Position numbers and translations under genes: made by a program. From Clostridiales bacterium UBA1701 (GTDB taxonomy: Bacteria > Bacillota > Clostridia > Oscillospirales > Oscillospiraceae), in the NCBI GenBank assembly GCA_002320035.1, contig DCJL01000037.1, positions 1 to 17,176 on the forward strand: 17,176 nt of DNA, given 5' to 3'. The notes beneath the pieces were generated by a model. That model made no database searches, was not told the origin of the DNA, and worked only from the letters and a program-made list of their open reading frames with translations. Shown here in pieces: positions 1 through 7,321 of this stretch. Within the stretch, counting starts at the first letter, position 1; each line of letters begins with the position of its first letter.

Positions 1-393
1 CGCCCGGATAGCCGCCCAAATGGTGTCCACGGAGTCGGATATCATGCAGTCGATGGCAGTCAGGTCGCACCTGAGGCCGATGCCCCGGTCCCCGCAGGTC
101 CAGCGGTCGATCATGGCGGGGGCGCAGAGATAGGCGCTGAGCCAGCGGTAGTTCCAGAATGCCTTGGCGATGCGGACGGGGGAGCGGAGTACAAGGCCTG
201 CCATCTTCACCCAGGTCAGCAGCCACCAGGAGAAAGCCACCGCGGTGTCCCTGACGCCGCGCCATTCCCGGCGGGCGTAAATGTTCGTGCCCTCTATGTA
301 GCGCTGGCCGATATAGTGGCAGGGATCATCTCCCCGAAGAAAATGGCCCAGCGTACCGTACTGCTCCTTAAGGCTTACTTTTCGTTTCCACAT
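1..393 (-). CDS. Partial protein, possible second 2-hydroxyacyl-CoA dehydratase subunit
   Basis: An open frame of 131 codons runs off the left edge, so the C-terminus is missing. It starts at ATG 393-391 behind a GGGGGAAGAG ribosome binding site that lies inside the end of the upstream gene; the two genes overlap by about 13 bases and should be translationally coupled. The visible protein begins MWKRKVSLKEQYGTLGHFL, is rich in Trp and Arg, and has a hydrophobic stretch around residues 52-68 that could be amphipathic rather than a true membrane span. I do not recognise it with confidence. Two-subunit 2-hydroxyacyl-CoA dehydratases are usually encoded by adjacent genes, and the last visible residues (DSVDTIWAAIRA) resemble the segment that precedes the first substrate-binding block in such subunits. 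A second dehydratase subunit is therefore the best guess, based mainly on context. Confidence 0.6.
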   Translation of the reverse strand, partial: MWKRKVSLKEQYGTLGHFLRGDDPCHYIGQRYIEGTNIYARREWRGVRDTAVAFSWWLLTWVKMAGLVLRSPVRIAKAFWNYRWLSAYLCAPAMIDRWTCGDRGIGLRCDLTAIDCMISDSVDTIWAAIRA

Positions 394-406
394 ATTCTCT
401 TCCCCC

Positions 407-1606
407 TCAGTTCCCGTTTTGAATCCGCTTTATTTCAAGGGATTCCACAAAAGCCTGGAACCGGGTTCTGAGCTGCCCGGTGGCGGCGTTGGTGTAGTCC
501 TTTTCTATCTGGCAGACAGGCATGGTGCCGGGCAGCTCATAACCCTCCCGCATCCACTGGGCCGCCTGGGCCCGTTCATAGCCCCAGTATTCGCAGAATT
601 TCATGCTCTCCACGATGATGCCATCGGCCTTGTACTCCTTGGCGAGCGCATAGAGATACTGCTTGCGGCCGATTATATTCACCGGCCCCATGGCTCGGGG
701 GCACTGATTTTCCAGCATGTATTTCTCCGCAATGGCCTCCAGCGGGCTCTGGCCCTCTTTTATGACGATCTCCTCCCGGCCGGGCAGAGAGCCGAAGCAG
801 TATCTGTCCGCCACGACCAAAGCGCCGCAGCTTTCCAAAAGCTTCGTGAATTCCGGGTCGTCTATTTCAGAGCCGGCCACCATTACTCTGGCCCTGTAAG
901 CCGGCTTCTCGTCCGGCTCACGGGCGCGGAGCTCCTCCAGCGTCTCCCGCAGGTAGGGAAGGATCAGGTCCTTGGGGCAGGTGAGGCTTACAAGCTGAAT
1001 AATATGAAATTCATAGCCGGTGATGGGCGGGTTGCCGCGTTTGCGGAGGTTTCCGATCTCGGTTATGACGCGGCAGAGCTCATTGTGACGTTCTATGGCG
1101 GCCAGGAGCTTTTCGTCGGAAAAATCCACTCCGTATACCCGCGCCAGCGGCTCCAGCACCTTCTGCTCAAGCTGGCGCAGGAAGTAGCCGCCGTACCAGG
1201 GGTCCTTTTTCAGGGGCATGTCAATGTAGCAGGCGAAGAACTTTTCCTTGGGAATAAGCTTGCAGTATTCAAAATACTGCTCCATTCGGTTCATAGTGGT
1301 GCAGCACTCCTGACCGATGAGCGCGTCGATAAAATTATAACCGCCCTCGAAGGCCCGCTCAAGAATGCTCTTGGAGTAGGGACAGGAACGGTTGGTCATA
1401 TAGTAGGTCGCAAGGTCGGGATTGGTGCAGCGCGGCGCGCGCAGGCGGACGCCGAAGCAGCCCTCAACATCCAGAAGGACCTCGGGGATGTAGGAGCAGT
1501 TGTAGGCAAGGGCCAGCCGCCCTTCGCCGCAGGCGCGCTGAACAAGCTCATTGTTGGCCTCCTGCAGCAGGCTTTCGAAATAGATCAGATGCTTCAGATC
1601 TCGCAT
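407..1606 (-). CDS. 2-hydroxyacyl-CoA dehydratase subunit D family (HgdB/FldC/BcrB-like)
   Basis: A protein of 399 residues belonging to the HGD-D family, whose members form one half of [4Fe-4S] dehydratases or benzoyl-CoA-reductase-like enzymes. Those enzymes need a separate ATP-dependent activator, which is not visible here. Family-like features are the conserved cysteines in the N-terminal half (APRCTNPD, RSCPYSKS, GQECCTTMNRM) and the late block GIIVESMKFCEYWG, which carries another likely cluster ligand. An in-frame TTG seven codons upstream (1627) could extend the protein, but the sequence there, AAAAGAGGGG, is an ideal ribosome binding site eight bases before ATG 1606, so I chose 1606. 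A sigma-A promoter lies just upstream. The gene overlaps the next one (ending at the window edge) and probably forms an operon with it. The substrate cannot be read from the sequence. Confidence 0.85.
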   Translation of the reverse strand: MRDLKHLIYFESLLQEANNELVQRACGEGRLALAYNCSYIPEVLLDVEGCFGVRLRAPRCTNPDLATYYMTNRSCPYSKSILERAFEGGYNFIDALIGQECCTTMNRMEQYFEYCKLIPKEKFFACYIDMPLKKDPWYGGYFLRQLEQKVLEPLARVYGVDFSDEKLLAAIERHNELCRVITEIGNLRKRGNPPITGYEFHIIQLVSLTCPKDLILPYLRETLEELRAREPDEKPAYRARVMVAGSEIDDPEFTKLLESCGALVVADRYCFGSLPGREEIVIKEGQSPLEAIAEKYMLENQCPRAMGPVNIIGRKQYLYALAKEYKADGIIVESMKFCEYWGYERAQAAQWMREGYELPGTMPVCQIEKDYTNAATGQLRTRFQAFVESLEIKRIQNGN

Positions 1607-1659
1607 GCCGGATTCCCCTCTTTTCAATTTATTATGAAGCTGCGGTATAACACATCATA

Positions 1660-1688
1660 ATTTTAACAATGCTGTATTTTAAAGTCAA
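1660..1688 (-). promoter_or_regulatory. Sigma-A promoter for the dehydratase operon
   Basis: Read on the minus strand, TTGACT (1688-1683) and TAAAAT (1665-1660) are separated by exactly 17 bases. That gives 5/6 matches at both -35 and -10. The predicted start of transcription is about 1653, leaving a leader of roughly 45 bases before the ATG at 1606. Confidence 0.75.
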
Positions 1689-1773
1689 CTTGAATCGTCA
1701 TTTTTGTAACTACTGCGCATTCGGAGGGGCCCGCTTTGTGCGATATGCCGGGAAAAACTGGCAGCGAAACAGC

Positions 1774-2226
1774 TCAGCCGTCCCCGGCGCGGCGAATACC
1801 GTGCATAAAGCCGTTTATTGAGCTGGTGTGGATGTCTCCGGCGATGATCTTCCCATTCTGAACGTAGATGGTTATGAACACGCCGCCGGTGGCCTCCGGG
1901 TAGTTTTCCAGAATATAGGTGTACTGCTCGCAGCGCTCACCCAGGTGGCGGCTCAGGTCGTAGCCCTGTTCCAGCTGCATTTCGTTGTAGCGTTCCAAAA
2001 CCCCGTCGAGCGCGTCGGGGATGAGGACGCTGCGGCAGGTCTCGCTGGTCATGTCCACCTGCCAGCCCAGCTCCGAAAGGAACATTTCCCGCCCTTCCTT
2101 CGTCGAAAGATCCGGCCCGCGGTTCATAAACCGGCAGATCAAAATTAGTGCCAGCAGGGCCAGAGCGCAGGCAAAAACAATAGTCAGCGCCTTTTTTTTC
2201 GTAAAAACGCGGCTTTTTTCAGTCAT
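1774..2226 (-). CDS. DUF4830-type membrane-anchored protein
   Basis: A small protein of 150 residues. The N-terminus is basic (MTEKSRVFTKKK), followed by one hydrophobic segment at about residues 13-31 that would act as a signal anchor. The rest, about 115 residues, would face outside. The soluble part matches what I recall of DUF4830: a GWQVD start, IPDALDGVLERYNEMQ, a QYTYILENYP block, and the ending GDIHTSSINGFMHGI. The function of this family is unknown. Upstream GTG and ATG codons at 2235 and 2232 are in frame, but AGAGGTG lies six bases before ATG 2226, which decides the start. It is divergent from rsuA and shares a very short intergenic region with it. No hairpin terminator is visible after the stop. 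Confidence 0.75.
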   Translation of the reverse strand: MTEKSRVFTKKKALTIVFACALALLALILICRFMNRGPDLSTKEGREMFLSELGWQVDMTSETCRSVLIPDALDGVLERYNEMQLEQGYDLSRHLGERCEQYTYILENYPEATGGVFITIYVQNGKIIAGDIHTSSINGFMHGIRRAGDG

Positions 2227-2250
2227 TTCCATCACCTCTGCTCAAGCGTA

Positions 2251-2279
2251 TTCAAAAATTGGAGAAAGTATGTTATAAT
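2251..2279 (+). promoter_or_regulatory. Promoter for rsuA, extended -10
   Basis: TTCAAA (2251-2256) and TATAAT (2274-2279) are 17 bases apart, with TGT directly before the -10, making an extended -10 box. Transcription would start near 2286, about 28 bases before the chosen GTG start of rsuA. Confidence 0.65.
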
Positions 2280-2300
2280 ATAATTCCATTTATTTTTGAA
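2272..2300 (-). promoter_or_regulatory. Possible promoter for the DUF4830 gene
   Basis: On the minus strand, TTCAAA (2300-2295) and TATAAC (2277-2272) are spaced by 17 bases. Its -10 overlaps the -10 of the opposing rsuA promoter. The -35 is only a 4/6 match, so this is a moderate call. Confidence 0.45.
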
Positions 2301-2313
2301 GGGAGCGTTGCCG

Positions 2314-3027
2314 GTGCCGGAGATAAGGCTGGACAGGTTTCTGAGCGAGGCGGGGATGGCCTCGCGCAGGGCGCTTAAGGATATCATAAGGAGCGGCCGG
2401 GTTACCGTGGACGGATGTGCCGAGACAAGGCCGGAGACAAAGCTTGACCCGGAGCGCAGCGCCGTCTGCCTGGACGGGAAGCGGGTGGCTTATGCGCAAT
2501 TCCGGTATTTCATGCTGGATAAGCCTGTCGGCGTTCTCACCGCCACAAGGGATGGGCGGCAGAAAACCGTCCTGGACCTGCTGCCGCCGGCGCTGAAAAG
2601 GCTGGGGCTGTTTCCCGTTGGGCGGCTGGACAAGGACACCAGCGGCCTTTTGCTGCTGACAAATGACGGGGATTTTGCCCATCGGGTGATTTCGCCCAAA
2701 TTCTGCGTGGAAAAACTGTATTATGCAAAAGTGGACGGAGCGCTCTCCGCGGAGGATGCCGCCGCCTTTAAACAGGGCCTCATTCTCAGAGACGGCGCCC
2801 GCTGCCTCCCGGCGGCGCTTGAAATTCTGGGGGAAGGGGCCTGCCTTGTGAAGGTCCGGGAAGGGAAGTATCATCAGGTGCGCCGGATGCTGGCCTCCCG
2901 GGGGGCGCCCGTGCTGGAGCTGCGGCGGCTCTCGGTGGGCGGGCTGGTCCTGGACGAAAATTTGGGCCCAGGGGGCCTGCGGGAGCTTTTCCCGGGGGAT
3001 TTGTGCAGAGTGTTCAACGCAAAATAA
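2314..3027 (+). CDS. rsuA: 16S rRNA pseudouridine synthase, RsuA family
   Basis: An enzyme of 237 residues that isomerises a uridine in rRNA to pseudouridine during ribosome assembly. An S4 RNA-binding domain covers about residues 1-60 (RLDRFLSEAGMASRRALKDI, then SGRVTVDG). The catalytic domain follows, with the diagnostic GRLDKDTSGLLLLTNDGD block at 103-120, where Asp106 is the catalytic aspartate. The late KYHQVRRMLASRGAPVLELR and GLRELFPGDL blocks favour RsuA (site 516 in E. coli numbering) over RluB, but the exact target is inferred. A TTG at 2296 and a TTG at 2308 are in frame; however GAAGGGAG (2298-2305) sits eight bases before GTG 2314, and the protein then starts MPEIRLDRFL as family members do. 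It stands alone between a promoter and a hairpin terminator. Confidence 0.9.
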   Translation: MPEIRLDRFLSEAGMASRRALKDIIRSGRVTVDGCAETRPETKLDPERSAVCLDGKRVAYAQFRYFMLDKPVGVLTATRDGRQKTVLDLLPPALKRLGLFPVGRLDKDTSGLLLLTNDGDFAHRVISPKFCVEKLYYAKVDGALSAEDAAAFKQGLILRDGARCLPAALEILGEGACLVKVREGKYHQVRRMLASRGAPVLELRRLSVGGLVLDENLGPGGLRELFPGDLCRVFNAK

Positions 3028-3042
3028 ATAAAAAATACTCAA

Positions 3043-3069
3043 AAAAAGCCTGAAATTTCAGGACTTTTT
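3043..3069 (+). terminator. Hairpin terminator after rsuA
   Basis: The 14-base palindrome CCTGAAATTTCAGG (3049-3062) is flanked by AAAAAG on the left and, after a bulged A, CTTTTT on the right. This forms a longer stem that ends in a T-run on the plus strand, 22 bases after the rsuA stop codon. Confidence 0.65.
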
Positions 3070-3123
3070 GCGCGGATAGGACACAAATCAAAAAAAGTTC
3101 ACAAAAAAACATTACACTTTCTA

Positions 3124-3152
3124 TTGAAAATCACATAAAATGGAGTTATTAT
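3124..3152 (+). promoter_or_regulatory. Sigma-A promoter for the CdaR-like regulator
   Basis: TTGAAA (3124-3129) and TATTAT (3147-3152) have a 17-base spacer. Transcription would start near 3159, giving a leader of about 78 bases that contains a perfect hairpin (3174-3191). Confidence 0.65.
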
Positions 3153-3173
3153 GTAAAAAGAGAAATGCGGCGC

Positions 3174-3191
3174 TATGGCATTTTTGCCATA
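3174..3191 (+). promoter_or_regulatory. Perfect hairpin/inverted repeat in the leader of the regulator gene
   Basis: TATGGCA and TGCCATA are separated by TTTT: seven perfect pairs with a four-base loop, about 15 bases into the predicted transcript. There is no T-run after it, so it is not a terminator. It could be an operator for an autoregulating protein or a 5' mRNA-stabilising hairpin. Confidence 0.4.
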
Positions 3192-3236
3192 AACGGCTTG
3201 GGGATTGCCTGACCGCATAGCATGGGAGGCGTGTTT

Positions 3237-4331
3237 ATGTCCAGCAGGATTTTTCAGAATGTGATTATTCAGATGAAAGATGCGGTCGACAGAACAATCG
3301 GAGTGGTTGACGAGCAGGGCTTTGTGGTGGCCAGCAGCGAGCTTGCCATGATCGGCTCCAGGCTCGATGATTTTCATGCTTATGATTTCGAGTCGGGCGA
3401 GCAGAGCGTGGTGACCGGCAGCAGAACTTACAGCCCGCTGTCATCCGCTAACGGCAAGTTCGATTACGCCGCCTTTGTGGAGGGGAGTGACGCGCTGGCC
3501 AGGACCATCTGCTCCGTGGCTGCCGTTGCCTTCAACGAGGCCAAGAGCAACTACGAGGAGAAACACAACAAGGCCGCTTTTGTAAAGAACATCATCTCAG
3601 ACAATATTCTGCCCGGGGATGTGTATGTCCGTGCCAAAGAACTGCACTTTGTGACGGACGAGCCCCGCTGCGTGCTTCTGGTGCGCCAGATGGAAAATCC
3701 GGACGTGGCGGCGGTAGAGGTGATTCAGCGCCTCTTCCCCGACAAGCAGAAGGACTTCGTGCTGAATATAAACGAGTCGGATGTGGTCGTGGTGAAGTCC
3801 CTGCCCTCCGCCAACTGCCCCGAGGAGATCCTCCGGGTGGCCCGAAGCATCGAAAACCTGCTCCAAGAGGAGCTGGGCGTAAAATGCGTCATCGGCATCA
3901 GCACCAACGCCCGCCATCTCAGAGAGCTGGCCGACCGCTACAAGGAGGCTCAGGTTGCCATCGAGGTGGGCCGGGTCTTTGAGAGCGAGAAGAACATCAT
4001 CAATTACGAGAGCCTGGGTCTGGGCCGCATCATCTATCAGCTGCCCACCACGCTCTGTGAGATGTTCCTCAATGAGGTTTTCAAGAAAAATCCCATTGAG
4101 ACTCTGGATGAGGACACGCTGGAGACGATCAACAAGTTCTTTGAAAACAACCTGAATGTGTCCGAGACTTCCCGCAAGCTCTATGTGCACCGCAACACCC
4201 TTGTGTACAGGCTTGAGAAGATTAAGAAGATAACCGGGCTGGACCTGCGCGAGTTTGACCATGCGATCGTGTTTAAGGTGGCCATGATGGTAAAGATGTA
4301 CCTGGACTCTTTGAATACATCCAAGTATTAA
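3237..4331 (+). CDS. CdaR/PucR-family transcriptional regulator
   Basis: A protein of 364 residues. The N-terminal part (about 1-130) resembles the sugar-diacid recognition domain: MSSRIFQNVIIQMKDAVDRT, then GVVDEQGFVVASSE, a small-molecule sensor fold. The middle is a degenerate GGDEF-like regulatory region typical of CdaR proteins. The last 60 residues are a clear PucR-type helix-turn-helix: LNVSETSRKLYVHRNTLVYR followed by LEKIKKITGLDL. GGGAGG at 3224-3229 lies seven bases before ATG 3237 and rules out the in-frame start at 3222. It is 65 bases upstream of ftsE on the same strand with no terminator between them, so co-transcription with the FtsEX cluster is likely. The ligand is unknown; nothing nearby concerns sugar-diacid use, so a role in controlling the division/cell-wall cluster is plausible but inferred. 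Confidence 0.85.
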   Translation: MSSRIFQNVIIQMKDAVDRTIGVVDEQGFVVASSELAMIGSRLDDFHAYDFESGEQSVVTGSRTYSPLSSANGKFDYAAFVEGSDALARTICSVAAVAFNEAKSNYEEKHNKAAFVKNIISDNILPGDVYVRAKELHFVTDEPRCVLLVRQMENPDVAAVEVIQRLFPDKQKDFVLNINESDVVVVKSLPSANCPEEILRVARSIENLLQEELGVKCVIGISTNARHLRELADRYKEAQVAIEVGRVFESEKNIINYESLGLGRIIYQLPTTLCEMFLNEVFKKNPIETLDEDTLETINKFFENNLNVSETSRKLYVHRNTLVYRLEKIKKITGLDLREFDHAIVFKVAMMVKMYLDSLNTSKY

Positions 4332-4396
4332 GCCGGAGTTAAGGTATATTTGATATATTTCTGCAAATCCCAGCAAGTTTGGAGGACAGATAATTT

Positions 4397-5089
4397 ATGG
4401 TTCGAATGACCGATGTAACAAAGGTCTATGAGAGCAGCGGCACCGTTGCTCTTGACGGAGTCGACCTGAGTATCAACGAGGGGGAATTCGTTTTTCTCGT
4501 TGGCCCCTCCGGCTCCGGCAAGACCACGATCATGAAGCTGATAACCGGCGAGATCCATGCCAGTTCCGGCTCCATCACCGTCAACGACTTTGACATGATG
4601 CGCATCAAAAGGCGAAAGCTGCCCAAAATGAGGAGGACCCTGGGCGTTATCTTTCAGGACTACCGGCTGATAGAGAACATGAGCGTCTACGACAACGTGG
4701 CCTTCGCCATGCGCGTTGTGGGCGCCTCCGGCAAGGAAATCAGCCGCCGGGTGCCCTATGTGCTGGAGCTTGTCGGCCTGGAGGGGCGGGAAAAACGCCT
4801 GCCGGGCGAACTCTCCGGCGGCGAGCAGCAGCGTGTCGCCATTGCCCGGGCCCTGGTAAACAGCCCCCGCATGATCGTGGCCGACGAGCCCACGGGCAAC
4901 CTGGACCCAGTGCGCAGCCTGGAGCTCATGCTGCTGTTTGAGAAGATAAACGAGATGGGTACCACCATCCTTGTGGTGACCCATGAGAAGGAACTGGTCA
5001 ACGCCTTTTCCAAGCGCGTCATCACCATTGACGGCGGCCATGTGATCAGTGACGGAATGGATGGGTATTACAGCTATGAGATTGAGTAG
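4397..5089 (+). CDS. ftsE: Cell-division ABC transporter ATP-binding protein FtsE
   Basis: An ATPase of 230 residues that pairs with FtsX on the inner face of the membrane. ATP hydrolysis is used to switch on peptidoglycan hydrolases outside, not for transport. All nucleotide-binding elements are intact: Walker A GPSGSGKT (36-43), Q-loop FQDYRLIENMSVYDNV (Gln87), signature LSGGEQQR (139-146), Walker B MIVADEPTGNLD (Glu164) and the H-loop His196. The FQDYRLI stretch is typical of FtsE rather than LolD-like relatives. GGAGGA stands ten bases before the ATG. The end overlaps the start of ftsX by 14 bases, as is usual for this pair. No convincing promoter was found in the 65-base gap to the regulator gene upstream, so the regulator's promoter may drive the cluster. 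Confidence 0.95.
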   Translation: MVRMTDVTKVYESSGTVALDGVDLSINEGEFVFLVGPSGSGKTTIMKLITGEIHASSGSITVNDFDMMRIKRRKLPKMRRTLGVIFQDYRLIENMSVYDNVAFAMRVVGASGKEISRRVPYVLELVGLEGREKRLPGELSGGEQQRVAIARALVNSPRMIVADEPTGNLDPVRSLELMLLFEKINEMGTTILVVTHEKELVNAFSKRVITIDGGHVISDGMDGYYSYEIE

Positions 5090-5963
5090 AGGCGGTTATC
5101 TTATTCGCGAAGGCTTCCGCAGCATCACGACGCACAGCTTTATGTCCTTCGCCTCGGTGACGATCATTATGGCCTGCCTCATCATTATGGGCAGCGTGTC
5201 CCTGCTGTCGGTGAATATCGACGCGCTTATCAAGGACCTGGAAAACCAGAACGAGATTGTTGCCTTTGTGGACGATAGCATTTCCGATGAGGACGAGGCC
5301 AGAGCGCTGGAGAGCGCGGTGGCGGCGGTTGAAAACGTCAGCTCTGTGGAGTTTGTGACCAGGGACGAGGCCATGGACAATTTTATGTCCAACTATGACG
5401 ACGAACTTATGGAGGGCATAGATGAGACCGTATTCCGGCACCGTTTTATCATCCATCTGACGGATATCGCCCTGATGGCCCAGACAAAGGCGAACCTTGA
5501 GGCCGTCACCGGCATCGCCAAGGTAAAGGCCCACATCGAGTATGCCAATACCTTTGTCACCATCAGAAACATCGTCAGCATTGTTTCCCTTGTGCTTATT
5601 GTTATGCTGGTGTTTGTGTCCGTGTTCATCATGTCCAACACCATTAAGCTGGCCACCTTCGGCCGGCGCGAGGAGATTGCCATTATGAAAATGGTAGGCG
5701 CCAACAACGGCTTTATCCGCCTGCCCTTTGTTGTGGAGGGGCTTGTGCTGGGCATGCTGGGCGGCGGCCTTGCCTTTGTGGCCGAGTGGGGTATCTATGA
5801 GCTTCTCACGGGCAAACTCATGGGCACCCTTACCGGCAGCTTTATTACGGTCGTGCCCTTCAGCTCCGTGGCGCTCACGGTGCTGGCATTCTATATGGGA
5901 ACCGGGATCCTGGTCGGCGTTTTCGGCGGCGTGAACGCCATAAGAAATTACCTGAAGGTTTAA
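5076..5963 (+). CDS. ftsX: Cell-division permease-like protein FtsX
   Basis: A membrane protein of 295 residues with the four-helix FtsX layout: TM1 at about residues 22-47, a large external loop of roughly 120 residues, then TM2 (NIVSIVSLVLIVMLVFVSVF), TM3 (VEGLVLGMLGGGLAFVAEWG) and TM4 near the C-terminus. The segment IMSNTIKLATFGRREEIAIM, followed by KMVGANNGFIRLPFVVEG, is the conserved cytoplasmic coupling region. The external loop is the part that contacts coiled-coil hydrolases in known systems. Earlier in-frame starts (GTG 5049, ATG 5061) are possible, but ATG 5076 gives the usual short N-terminus (MRLSRGGYLIREGF), with a weak GGATGGG upstream and overlap with ftsE for coupling. The next gene begins 39 bases downstream and encodes the expected secreted partner. 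Confidence 0.93.
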   Translation: MRLSRGGYLIREGFRSITTHSFMSFASVTIIMACLIIMGSVSLLSVNIDALIKDLENQNEIVAFVDDSISDEDEARALESAVAAVENVSSVEFVTRDEAMDNFMSNYDDELMEGIDETVFRHRFIIHLTDIALMAQTKANLEAVTGIAKVKAHIEYANTFVTIRNIVSIVSLVLIVMLVFVSVFIMSNTIKLATFGRREEIAIMKMVGANNGFIRLPFVVEGLVLGMLGGGLAFVAEWGIYELLTGKLMGTLTGSFITVVPFSSVALTVLAFYMGTGILVGVFGGVNAIRNYLKV

Positions 5964-6002
5964 GCCCCTGAGGTCCCCGAACGGGGAAAATTGGAGATTG
6001 TT

Positions 6003-7292
6003 ATGAACAGGAAAAAAGCGACGTCCCTTATAGCCATCATCCTTGTGCTGCTCATGGTGATATCCCTTGTGGCCAGCATCATCCCGGCCACGGCCTACGC
6101 AGTGAGCCAGCGTGACCTGGAACAGATCCAGCAGGAGAAAGCGCAGCTTTCAAGCCGGGTCCAGGAGTGCCAGAGCAGGATAGACAAGCTCAAAGAGGAG
6201 CAGTCCAATGTCCTGGAGCAGAAGCTGGCGCTGGACGAGCAGAACAGATGCGCCAACGAGCAGCTTGCCCTGGTGGCCGAGGAAATTTCCATCTATAACG
6301 GCATGATTGAGGAAAAAACCAAGGAGCTGGAGGACGCAAAGGAGCGGGAGGAAACCCAGCTCAAGCGTTACCGGGCCCGGGTCCGGGCAATGGAGGAGAA
6401 CGGCGGATACAATATCCTGGCTCTTATCGTCAACTCCGGCAGTTTCGGCGAGTTTCTTACCGCCATGGACGATATGGGCGAAATCATGGAAAGCGACAAG
6501 ACGCTTGAGCGGCAGTATGTTGCCGCCCGGGAGGAGACTGAGGCGGTAAAAGCCGAGTACGAGGAAGTCCGGGAGGACTACGAGGAAAAGCACAGCCAGC
6601 TCAAGGCGGAGCAAGCCCAGCTTGAAAAGCAGATAGAGGATGCTTACGCGGCGCTTGCCAGCCTTGAGGAAGAGATAGAAGAAGCTATAGCGGAATATAA
6701 GGCTGCGGAGGCTGAAGAACAGGCTGCTGCCGCTGCCATAAGGAACATTATTGCCCAGATCAACGAGCAGCACAGGCAGGAGGCCGCAAATAACGGCGGC
6801 GCAGACGCGGGCGGTTCCAGCTCCGGCGGCGGGGATAGCGGCTCCGGCGGCGGAGGCGGTGCCTCGGGCACAGGCAGCTTCGTCTGGCCCGTACCCTGCA
6901 GCACCAGAGTCACCAGCCGCTTTGGCCCCAGAGTAGACCCCATTACCGGCGCGGCCGGGACCCAGCATGACGGGATCGACATCGACGGCTTCGGCAACGC
7001 CGGCAATGCCATCGTCGCCGCCGACAGCGGCACGGTTGCCCGGGCGGAATCCATGGGCGGCTACGGCAACTGCGTTATCATAGACCACGGCAACTACACC
7101 CAGACCCTGTATGCCCATATGTCCGGCTTTGCCGTGAGCGCGGGGGACTGGGTCGAGCAGGGCCAGACCATAGGCTATCTGGGGGACACGGGCCGCGCCA
7201 CCGGCGTGCACTGCCATTTTGAGATACATATAAACGGCGGCCTTGTTGACCCGGCCTCTTATTTCACGGGACTTACATACTGGAACTGCTGA
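6003..7292 (+). CDS. Secreted coiled-coil M23 (LytM) peptidoglycan hydrolase, FtsEX partner 1
   Basis: A protein of 429 residues with a signal peptide (residues 1 to about 33, ending TAYA). Then comes a long charged coiled coil (about 36-265, rich in Glu, Gln, Lys and Arg), a Gly/Ser linker (about 268-298) and a C-terminal M23/LytM domain. The zinc and catalytic residues of LytM are present: HDGID for the HxxxD pair, YAHMS for the catalytic His, and HCHFE for the HxH motif. It should therefore be an active endopeptidase, unlike E. coli EnvC, whose LytM domain is degenerate. The coiled coil is the part expected to bind the FtsX external loop. GGAG at 5993-5996 lies six bases before ATG 6003, so the in-frame TTG at 5991 is rejected. 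A paralogue follows directly. Confidence 0.9.
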   Translation: MNRKKATSLIAIILVLLMVISLVASIIPATAYAVSQRDLEQIQQEKAQLSSRVQECQSRIDKLKEEQSNVLEQKLALDEQNRCANEQLALVAEEISIYNGMIEEKTKELEDAKEREETQLKRYRARVRAMEENGGYNILALIVNSGSFGEFLTAMDDMGEIMESDKTLERQYVAAREETEAVKAEYEEVREDYEEKHSQLKAEQAQLEKQIEDAYAALASLEEEIEEAIAEYKAAEAEEQAAAAAIRNIIAQINEQHRQEAANNGGADAGGSSSGGGDSGSGGGGGASGTGSFVWPVPCSTRVTSRFGPRVDPITGAAGTQHDGIDIDGFGNAGNAIVAADSGTVARAESMGGYGNCVIIDHGNYTQTLYAHMSGFAVSAGDWVEQGQTIGYLGDTGRATGVHCHFEIHINGGLVDPASYFTGLTYWNC

Positions 7293-7321
7293 GAGCGGTT
7301 CAATAAAGGGAATTTATAAAA

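Noticed and set aside
419..1660. Long plus-strand frame across the dehydratase gene
   Set aside because: It is antisense to a clear HGD-D protein and has an unnatural composition; it is a shadow of a GC-rich gene.
5974..5987. Hairpin TCCCC-GAAC-GGGGA between ftsX and the first M23 gene as a terminator
   Set aside because: Only five pairs and no T-run; the genes are 39 bases apart and functionally linked, so read-through is expected.
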